DNA of 30,498 nt from DATAYF01 sp036272735 (GTDB taxonomy: Bacteria > Chloroflexota > Ktedonobacteria > Ktedonobacterales > Ktedonobacteraceae). The notes beneath the pieces are model-generated. The model saw nothing but the letters and a program-made list of their open reading frames with translations, made no database searches and was not told where the DNA came from. Position 1 is the stretch's first letter. Each line of letters starts with the position of its first letter. The stretch covers positions 1 to 30,498 of the forward strand of contig DATAYF010000152.1 of the NCBI GenBank assembly GCA_036272735.1, written 5' to 3'. The position numbers were made by a program, and so were the translations under genes. Below, piece after piece: positions 24,868-30,498 of the stretch.

Positions 24868-25374
24868 ATGCGAGATCGTTTAGCAGAAGCGATTCAACTG
24901 CGTGAAACGGGACGGGCCAGGCAAGATCAAGCTATTCTGGAGGAAGCACGAACGCTCCTTTTAGACTTGACCGCTGCCTACCCAGATGATGCTGAAATTA
25001 CCTTTCAGACCGCCGTGGTGCATGACAATTTGGGGCTTGAACGAGAGTCCATTCCGTTCTACGTACAAGCCCTCGCACAAGGGCTCTCTGGACCAGACCT
25101 TGAGAGAGCATTACTTGGTCTGGGAAGCACGTACCGTGGACTGGGAGACTATCAGCAAGCGGAGGAAACATTGCGTCGAGGCGTAAGCGAGTTTCCTCAC
25201 AACCGGGCCCTCCAGGTCTTTCTCGCGATGGCCCTGTACAATACGCAGCAATACCAGGAGGCGATAGAACTTCTGGTGATCAATTTGATGGAGACCACCT
25301 CTGACGAAAAACTTCAGTACTTTAAACGGCCTATTGTGTACTATGCATCACATCTCGATGAAACCTGGGAATGA
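24868..25374 (+). CDS. Tetratricopeptide-repeat protein
   Basis: This 168-residue soluble protein is made of helical TPR units (PFYVQALAQGL...ALLGLGSTYRGLGDYQQAEE and ALQVFLAMALYNTQQYQEAI). It resembles the small TPR_5-type scaffold proteins. There is no signal peptide or membrane segment. The ATG at 24868 has GAGGG seven bases upstream. Partner and function are unknown. It stands alone between a divergent oxidoreductase gene and a 60-bp palindrome. Confidence 0.8.
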   Translation: MRDRLAEAIQLRETGRARQDQAILEEARTLLLDLTAAYPDDAEITFQTAVVHDNLGLERESIPFYVQALAQGLSGPDLERALLGLGSTYRGLGDYQQAEETLRRGVSEFPHNRALQVFLAMALYNTQQYQEAIELLVINLMETTSDEKLQYFKRPIVYYASHLDETWE

Positions 25375-25455
25375 GAGGAAAATCGCGTTAGAACGTTCTA
25401 GGCCCATAGATACTCTACAAGCGCTGAGCAATCTCTCTAACAAAAGAGACATGCT

Positions 25456-25515
25456 GTACTTCATTGATAAACACTGATGGCTGCATGCAGCCATCAGTGT
25501 TTATCAATGAAGTAC
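25456..25515. repeat. Perfect 60-bp palindrome with no spacer
   Basis: Bases 25456-25485 (GTACTTCATTGATAAACACT...) are exactly complementary, in reverse, to 25486-25515 (...AGTGTTTATCAATGAAGTAC). The centre is CTGCA|TGCAG. It lies 81 bases after the TPR gene stop and ends before the response-regulator promoter. The flanking bases (T25455, C25516) do not extend it. Confidence 0.95.
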
Positions 25516-25533
25516 CATGCAACGGTCTTCCTA

Positions 25534-25542
25534 TGCTAAAAT
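25534..25542 (+). promoter_or_regulatory. Extended -10 promoter candidate for the response regulator
   Basis: TGC-TAAAAT with no good -35 (ACCATG at 17 bases). The predicted start near 25549 leaves an ~80-base leader. Confidence 0.4.
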
Positions 25543-25630
25543 ACAGAGTATCGCAACTGATCCACGTTTTTTCGCGTTACATAAAGTGAAGCGCATGTGA
25601 GCGACCATCAAAAGAGATGGGGGGGCGTGC

Positions 25631-26038
25631 ATGGAAGAGATACAACGAACAGAAGCTACCAATCCTACAGCGGTCAAGACCATCCTCATTGTCGAGGATG
25701 ATATCGATATTGGCTTTGCCCTGGCACAGGTGCTCAAAGAAGAAACATCCTCCTATCGCGTGATTTTTGCGACCGACGGATTTCAGGCGCTCAAAATGGT
25801 GCGCACCATCGTTCCGCAAATCATTATCCTGGATTATCTGCTGCCAAATATGGATGGCCTGGAAGTGGTGGAAAAACTACGCGTGACCAAAGGTATGGAG
25901 CAGACGCCAATTATTTTTATGAGCGCCAACATGCCCAGGCAGGCAAGGGAACGCAACGACCTGGTGGTCTTAGAAAAACCGTTTGAATTGGATGCGCTGT
26001 TACATCTGGTGAAGCAATTTCTCGATGACTCGCGGTAA
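25631..26038 (+). CDS. Single-domain response regulator (CheY-like)
   Basis: This 135-residue receiver-domain protein has acidic pocket residues D23 and D24 (IVEDD), phospho-acceptor D68 (IIILDYLLPNMDG), the Thr/Ser position S98 (IIFMSAN) and K116 (LEKPF), all as expected for an active receiver. There is no output domain. It probably acts by phosphotransfer or protein binding. No histidine kinase is nearby. The ATG at 25631 has a G-rich stretch (GATGGGGGGG) just upstream. Its stop is only 8 bases from the end of the convergent hydrolase pseudogene. Confidence 0.9.
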   Translation: MEEIQRTEATNPTAVKTILIVEDDIDIGFALAQVLKEETSSYRVIFATDGFQALKMVRTIVPQIIILDYLLPNMDGLEVVEKLRVTKGMEQTPIIFMSANMPRQARERNDLVVLEKPFELDALLHLVKQFLDDSR

Positions 26039-26046
26039 TGCTTAAC

Positions 26047-26922
26047 TCAACCGTTCCAGCCATCGAGAAATGTGAGCAGCGCCCGATTCACGGCTTCCGG
26101 CTGCTCCTCTGGTGGCAAATGTCCACATTGGGGAATTTCCAATCCCCAATGTGGACATGATGGGCCATGCCTCGCCAGATCTCCACCACGTCGAATATAC
26201 CAGTAACGACTTCAGCATTCGCGCCCGAAAGCACCAACGTAGGGCAATCGACAAGTTGATCGGCGTCCACCATATCCTGAGCAACGTCTTCGGGCCCAGC
26301 CCGGTAGTCATTAAATGCACCACGTAAAGCCCCCGGCTGCGAGTACGCCTTCACGTAGCAAGCAACCTCTTCATCACTCATCATCTCCGGGTTATAGCTC
26401 CACATTCGGTAAAAGTAGCGCAACCAGATCTCTTCTCGACCCATAATAAGCGCCTCAGGCAAATCGGGAAGCTGGTTGAAGATGAAGAACCACTGCTGCT
26501 TCGCTCGCTCAGCGGTGAGAGTTTGCAAGATAATGCGCGTGGGCACATTGTCCAGCACGGCCAGGCGATCTCTCGATTGGTGAAAATCCTTGGCAAAGCG
26601 CGTACCCACGCGTGCGCCCCTATCGTGGCCGATCAGCGCAATTTTGTTGTAGCCAAGGTGCTGCACGAGCAGGAGCATATCAGTTGCCATTGTGCGCTTA
26701 TCGTAGCCAGTCGCAGGCTTTTCCGTGTTTGCCGTAGCCACGCAAATCGGGCACAATCACATGGTAGTGCTGGGCCAGGACCGGTATCTGCTTGCGCCAG
26801 GCAAACCAGGTTTCAGGAAACCCGTGCAACAACAAAACTGGCGCTTCCTTGCCAGCTTCCACAAAGTGTATTTTGATTCCGTTGATAATAGCTGTATGGT
26901 GCGTAATCCCTGGAATATTCAT
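26047..26922 (-). pseudogene. Broken alpha/beta hydrolase (haloacetate dehalogenase/epoxide hydrolase type)
   Basis: Three reading frames on the minus strand make one protein of about 290 residues. Segment 1 (from ATG 26922) has LLLHGFPETWFAW and VIVPDLRGYG. After a one-base insertion near 26725-26730, segment 2 continues with TEKPATGYDKR and ALIGHDRGARVG (nucleophile Asp in GHDRGAR). A second frameshift lies in the inverted repeat at 26119-26158. Beyond it segment 3 reads EIPQCGHLPPEEQPE...FLDGWNG and stops at 26047. The catalytic His (CGH) is only in segment 3, so no single frame gives an active enzyme. The family includes fluoroacetate dehalogenases; substrate is unknown. Sequencing error could explain the first shift but hardly the second. 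Confidence 0.85.
26119..26158. repeat. Inverted duplication inside the hydrolase pseudogene
   Basis: ATGTCCACATTGGGGA (26119-26134) and its exact complement (26143-26158) flank an 8-base centre. On the minus strand the second-read arm (26134-26119) lies in the stretch coding the conserved P-Q-C-G-H-L. The first-read arm (26158-26143) replaces the normal codons before it and shifts the frame. Confidence 0.9.
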
Positions 26923-27235
26923 GCTCACCCTCGAAAGAATAACGCCGTCACCGATCCTGCCTAATGTCTACAATCTCGCAATCATCCTGCTCCTCTCGTT
27001 GTATACGCGAAATGGTTGCATAACGTAACAGTATTGGCCTGGCCCGCGAGCGAGCACGCATAAAGAGGAGCGTTCGAAGAAGCTCTACATCAGTATGCAG
27101 AGCTTGATTACCTTCTCGCTTTCGCATAAGATTATGGTATAATTGTGAGAAATACAGCTATAGTCGTTTATGGTACGGCAGAAATTAGATAGGATGTGTA
27201 TTCTCTCTTTGAGATGCACAGAAAGGATATCCTCA
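26923..27235 (+). other. Intergenic region before the SRPBCC gene
   Basis: About 310 bases without a convincing gene. It separates the divergent hydrolase pseudogene from the SRPBCC gene and contains an extended -10 promoter (27135-27143). GAAAGGAT (27221-27228) is the ribosome site of the SRPBCC gene. Nothing else is recognised. Confidence 0.4.
27135..27143 (+). promoter_or_regulatory. Extended -10 promoter of the SRPBCC gene
   Basis: TGG-TATAAT, the same extended -10 as at rpsA. No good -35 is present at 17 bases (CTCGCT). The predicted start near 27150 gives an ~86-base leader. Confidence 0.5.
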
Positions 27236-27697
27236 ATGGGTGAGTATGAACGGTCGATTACGATACACGCTCCCATGCAACAGGTCGAGTATTTCGTTTC
27301 TAACGTAGGGAACCTCCCTAAGTACGTATCGACGACAAAGTACGCCATGCCAGAGCAGGGTGAGCGTGTGCACGTCCATGGTGAAGCCTTTGGGCATCAG
27401 TATGACAATGATGGGTTCTTCAAGGTGGACAAGAACACCCATCGTATGGAGTGGGGGGCGGATGAGCCAGAACAACAGTATCGGGGGTGGATTTCTTTAC
27501 AAAGCGCCGACCAGGCTGCGCCCACGCAAGTTACTGTCCATCTCTCCTTTGAGCCGCCTCCCAGGATGAGCAAGAACCTGGCAGCACAAACAGGTAGCCA
27601 CGGCAAGACGATTGATCAGGACCTTGAGAATGCCCTGGTCTCTATCAAAAACATGATGGAGGGCCATGGGGGCAAGGTCGAAGGCCACAGAGCATAG
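27236..27697 (+). CDS. SRPBCC/START-like domain protein
   Basis: This 153-residue protein begins with GEYERSITIHAPMQQVEYFVSNVGNLPKYV, the opening strand-helix pattern of the polyketide cyclase/SRPBCC fold that binds hydrophobic ligands in a helix-grip pocket. The middle includes DNDGFFKVDKNTHRMEWGA and a later beta strand (QVTVHLSFEPPP). It ends in a helix with KTIDQDLENALVSIKNMM. The ATG at 27236 has AAAGGA eight bases upstream; the upstream in-frame start at 27170 is not favoured. Ligand and role are unknown. It is convergent with the carbinolamine dehydratase gene, with a long palindrome between the two. Confidence 0.75.
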   Translation: MGEYERSITIHAPMQQVEYFVSNVGNLPKYVSTTKYAMPEQGERVHVHGEAFGHQYDNDGFFKVDKNTHRMEWGADEPEQQYRGWISLQSADQAAPTQVTVHLSFEPPPRMSKNLAAQTGSHGKTIDQDLENALVSIKNMMEGHGGKVEGHRA

Positions 27698-27715
27698 CCA
27701 GTAAAGTGGTAGACG

Positions 27716-27773
27716 AACATCAATACACAGGTTCCAACGAAAACATTTTCGTTGGAACCTGTGTATTGATGTT
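27716..27773. repeat. Near-perfect 58-bp palindrome between convergent genes
   Basis: Arms of 28 bp (27716-27743, begins AACATCAATACACAGG, and 27746-27773) are exactly complementary with only two bases (CA) between them. It starts 18 bases after the SRPBCC stop, and its end touches the stop codon of the minus-strand dehydratase gene (27773-27775). It is well placed as a bidirectional terminator, with TTTATTT after the right arm on the plus strand. Confidence 0.95.
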
Positions 27774-28129
27774 TATTTCTTCTGTGCTGAAGCGGCATAG
27801 ACCTCGTCCGTTTTCGCGGCCATGATGAAATCGTTGCGGTGCAGGCCGCCGATCTTGTGCGTCCACCAGGCAACACCTACCTTTCCCCATTCCGTCAGGA
27901 TAGCCGGATGGTGCCCTTCTGCTTCCGCAATCGCACCAATTTTGTTCGTGAAGGCCAGTGCATCCGCAAAATCCTTAAATGTATACACGCGCTCAAGGCG
28001 CTTCACATCGTCACGCTCAAGAATAATCCAATTGGGGACCTGCTTTTGAAATTCCGCAATCTCTTGATCCGTGACTTTGGGAGCACCAACACGGCACACT
28101 TCGCATTTCATCTGTGTAAGTTCGTCCAT
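27773..28129 (-). CDS. Pterin-4a-carbinolamine dehydratase (4a-hydroxytetrahydrobiopterin dehydratase)
   Basis: This 118-residue protein recycles the 4a-hydroxy-tetrahydropterin formed by aromatic amino acid hydroxylases. Its signature EGHHP is at 71-75 (active-site His73-His74), followed by WGKVGVAWWTHKIGGLHRNDF. An N-terminal CEVCRVGAP (C9, C12) is common in bacterial forms. The ATG at 28129 has GAGG 11 bases upstream; ATG for MKCEVC is an alternative. No aromatic hydroxylase is visible nearby, and some bacterial members act in molybdopterin metabolism instead. Confidence 0.92.
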   Translation of the reverse strand: MDELTQMKCEVCRVGAPKVTDQEIAEFQKQVPNWIILERDDVKRLERVYTFKDFADALAFTNKIGAIAEAEGHHPAILTEWGKVGVAWWTHKIGGLHRNDFIMAAKTDEVYAASAQKK

Positions 28130-28339
28130 TATTTACGTATCCTCGACCTCTGTCTAAAAACACAGTACAACACAAGCTAGCAGTTTGCTTCACTTTCATT
28201 ATACTAGCATAACGTTGTATTGCACACGCCCTATCTTCTATCCGGGCTTCATGTCTACACCAGAGCAAGACTTTACAAACCTCTCGTAAAGCGCTATATT
28301 TTTTACACACGAGTTGTCACACACGCGGGAGCGATGATT

Positions 28340-29404
28340 ATGGCAGAACTGGTCTGGAAAAACAAATTCAGTAGCACTAAGCTGTATACGGAGGCAAACC
28401 CACCAGCAGATCCGGATTCAGCCAGTCCGCCAGCACACTTCTTCACCCAAGCGTATCACGTACCCTCTCTCGAGTCTCCCACCCCTAATCCCACAAGCAC
28501 CGTCTGGCATAATCGGCTCATTTCCGGCGATAACCACACCACGCTCCCTCTCTTGCATGCTGAGTTCCTTGCGCAGGTAAAGCTCATTTATATCGACCCA
28601 CCATTTATGACTGGGCGCACGTTTACACATGGTGAGAACATTGCCTACAAGGATACCTGGCGCAACAGCCTGGATACCTATCTCCAATGGCTATACGACA
28701 TCCTTAACAATCTGTATCAACTCCTGGCCCCCGATGGCTGCCTGTATATCCACCTCGATTGGCGCGTCACCCACTACGTCAAGGTCATGTTAGACGAAAT
28801 TTTTGGATTTTATCCCCTGACGAACGGCCCCGGCTTCAAAAATGAGATTATCTGGCATTACCAGTCTGGCGGACGAGCCAACAAGCGTTTTGCACGTAAG
28901 CACGACACGCTGCTATTTTACACCAAATCGGCGCAATACAGCTTTCATAGCGAGCGCATCAGCCAGAAACGAGGCTCGCACAAACGCAACCACATGCGCA
29001 AAGAAGTTGGCGCGGATGGTACTATCACCTGGAGCATTCGCTCGGCCGGACGCCTCTATACCTACCACGAAGACACCCTGATGTCACACTCCGATGTGTG
29101 GAGCGACATCAGCCATCTCCACCAGAAAGATCCCGAACGCACCGGCTACGCAACCCAGAAACCGCAGGCACTCTTAGAACGCATCGTGCTAGCCTCATCC
29201 GACGTAGACGATCTCGTGCTGGATTGCTTTTGCGGCAGTGGCGTTATGCCGGTAGTAGCCGAGCAGCTAAGCCGACGATGGGTTGCCTGCGACAAAAGTG
29301 ACGTAGCTATCGCCATTACCCAGCAACGTCTGCTTGCCAACGAGATCCACTCCCCTTTTGTCTTACAACACCTCGTACCTAGCCAGCAAAATGAAAAATA
29401 CTGA
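28340..29404 (+). CDS. Solitary site-specific DNA methyltransferase (N4-cytosine/N6-adenine, beta class)
   Basis: This 354-residue enzyme has the catalytic motif IV as DPPF at 86-89 (LIYIDPPF) before the AdoMet motif I as FCGSG at 297-301 (VLDCFCGSGVMPVV). That IV-to-I order defines the beta class. YATQKPQALLERIV precedes motif I, as in Mod-type and M.HinfI-like enzymes. A central region (QSGGRANKRFARKHDTLLFY) may read DNA. I prefer ATG 28340, which has GGAG eight bases upstream; ATG 28334 is two bases from the same site. No restriction endonuclease gene is visible on either side. IS701 debris follows 72 bases later, so it is orphan, or its partner was lost. Confidence 0.88.
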   Translation: MAELVWKNKFSSTKLYTEANPPADPDSASPPAHFFTQAYHVPSLESPTPNPTSTVWHNRLISGDNHTTLPLLHAEFLAQVKLIYIDPPFMTGRTFTHGENIAYKDTWRNSLDTYLQWLYDILNNLYQLLAPDGCLYIHLDWRVTHYVKVMLDEIFGFYPLTNGPGFKNEIIWHYQSGGRANKRFARKHDTLLFYTKSAQYSFHSERISQKRGSHKRNHMRKEVGADGTITWSIRSAGRLYTYHEDTLMSHSDVWSDISHLHQKDPERTGYATQKPQALLERIVLASSDVDDLVLDCFCGSGVMPVVAEQLSRRWVACDKSDVAIAITQQRLLANEIHSPFVLQHLVPSQQNEKY

Positions 29405-29475
29405 GGGCATTTTCGCATTTTTGCGGTGATAACTACATAGATAAATGTGATACTCGCTTGACGTTTAGACTAATC

Positions 29476-30498
29476 CTACAGTTGTAGATGAGGAGTGAGA
29501 GCGCTTCGGCGCTTGTAATGACACAATCGCGCAAGAGCTTGATGCGCGCGTCGCCAGTATGACCAGGCGAGATAGTGGGCAAAAGAGAGAGCTGATTTAC
29601 CAACGAGACGGAAGAAAAGCCGCCGGATTTCAGCAACACTGAGAGGAACCATGACCGGAAGATCAGAAGATACTTGGGTCCGAGCAGGATCGTTTGTTCC
29701 TGACTCTGGCATCTGGGGTATTTGCCCAGACGTTTCTGGTGCGTCCTCTCCCTCGTTGGCTCGTAAGGCCGTTAAAAAGGCCATGGCGAGCATAGAAAGC
29801 GTGATGTGACGATACCAGCCATGCCAGGAACGTATTTCATACTCATCCACACCCACTTCGCCTTTGGCTTCCTCCAAACACTGCTCTACGGTCCAGCGCG
29901 CACCGAATGCCTCTACCATCGCCTCCAGAGAAGTGGAAGTCGGGAGCAAAGACCAACACGTAGGCCATCTCGGCAGGCTTGACTCCCTCATCCAGACTCC
30001 GTCGCACCAGCAACCAATGCTGCCACCTGCTGATCTCTGGCGCCGCGAGTTCAATGCGTGCCCATGCGAAGAGGCGAGGTCCTTTACTCCCCGCGCCTGC
30101 ACTCAGAACCCGCCAGTTTTCTCTCGCAAGAGCCTGGGTGAGCTGATCCACGCGCTTGCGAATACTTTGCACCTTTACCTGCTCCTTACAGGTCACGGCC
30201 AGGGCGTATGCCTGTCGGCGCTTCTCCAGAGCCATCCGCAGTGACTGAGCGCTCCCATAAACCGTATCGCCTGTGACCCAGGCGACGGGTAGACCGGCAT
30301 CCAAGGTTCGTTCGAGCATGCGTTGCGCTAACTCCGGCTTGGTCGCGAACGTCACTCCTTCGGGCATATGCGCTTCTCGGCATCGTTGCGGATCATCTGT
30401 CCAGCTTTTCGGCACATACAATTCCCAGTCCAACAGCGTATGTCCCCGTGCGCTCGCGTAAGAAAGAAACACGCCGATTTGGCAATTCTCGATCCGTC
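29476..30498 (-). pseudogene. IS701-family DDE transposase, frameshifted, 5' end outside window
   Basis: The minus strand reads in from the edge as RIENCQIGVFLSYASARG, then WELYVPKSWTDD, FATKPELAQRML and AWVTGDTVYG (second catalytic Asp). The frame then breaks near 29942-29944 (a run of three C on the minus strand). A second frame resumes with TSTSLEAMVEAFGARWTVEQ and CLEEAKGEVGVDEYEIRSWH, the catalytic Glu region ending in WYRHITL. This is IS701. One extra base explains the shift. The first Asp and the element's far end are outside the window. The near terminal repeat was not found by eye; it should lie between 29405 and 29475. Confidence 0.85.

Noticed and set aside
25389..25400. TAGAACGTTCTA 12-bp palindrome
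   Set aside because: It is short, far from a promoter, and may be chance.
1..30498. tRNA, rRNA, CRISPR array, known riboswitch, toxin-antitoxin or complete defence system
   Set aside because: None was seen by eye on either strand. The lone methyltransferase is not by itself a defence system.

Overview
The window is about 30.5 kb of bacterial chromosome at roughly mid-50s % GC. It mixes conserved housekeeping operons with insertion-sequence debris. The most likely source is a Chloroflexota bacterium of the Ktedonobacteria type. That is an inference from four things: the pentose-phosphate cluster with an opcA-type gene, the clpC-radA-yacL-ispD-ispF order, IS701-type and IS200/IS605-type remnants, and strong TTGACG/TATACT promoters. 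No rRNA gene or other taxonomic marker is present to prove it.

Layout. Positions 1-540 hold remnants of IS200/IS605-family elements: the 3' end of tnpB, a truncated tnpA and a right-end-like hairpin. Then come mutS (639-3419) and a same-strand block of sugar-phosphate genes: tkt, tal, zwf, opcA, pgl and rpe (3615-11528). These cover the oxidative and non-oxidative pentose phosphate pathway except 6-phosphogluconate dehydrogenase and ribose-5-phosphate isomerase. A DmpA/P1-type autoprocessing peptidase follows (11656-12606). On the minus strand are a small tail-anchored membrane protein and a NudL-type Nudix hydrolase. Divergent from them is a strong promoter with a ~300-nt leader driving rpsA (ribosomal protein S1, 14296-15882). 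Next are clpC with two promoters and a classical terminator, radA, a YacL-like PIN/TRAM membrane protein, ispD and ispF. This is the order known from Firmicutes, but without ctsR/mcsA/mcsB and without disA.

After ispF the content becomes accessory: a convergent FAD amino-acid-oxidase-like gene overlapping ispF, a TPR protein, a single-domain response regulator, a frameshifted alpha/beta hydrolase (haloacetate dehalogenase/epoxide hydrolase type), an SRPBCC protein, a pterin-4a-carbinolamine dehydratase, a solitary beta-class DNA methyltransferase, and a frameshifted IS701-family transposase running off the right edge.

The most unusual theme is a set of long, perfect or near-perfect inverted repeats, each of different sequence. 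Most lie just after gene 3' ends (3423-3485, 11559-11623, 15931-15984, 22089-22235, 25456-25515, 27716-27773). A further one lies inside the broken hydrolase (26119-26158). There, one arm is the ancestral coding sequence around the catalytic His, and the other arm is an inverted copy that breaks the frame. This suggests that palindromes arise here by local inverted duplication (template switching). The 60-bp palindrome at 25456-25515 has no spacer at all.
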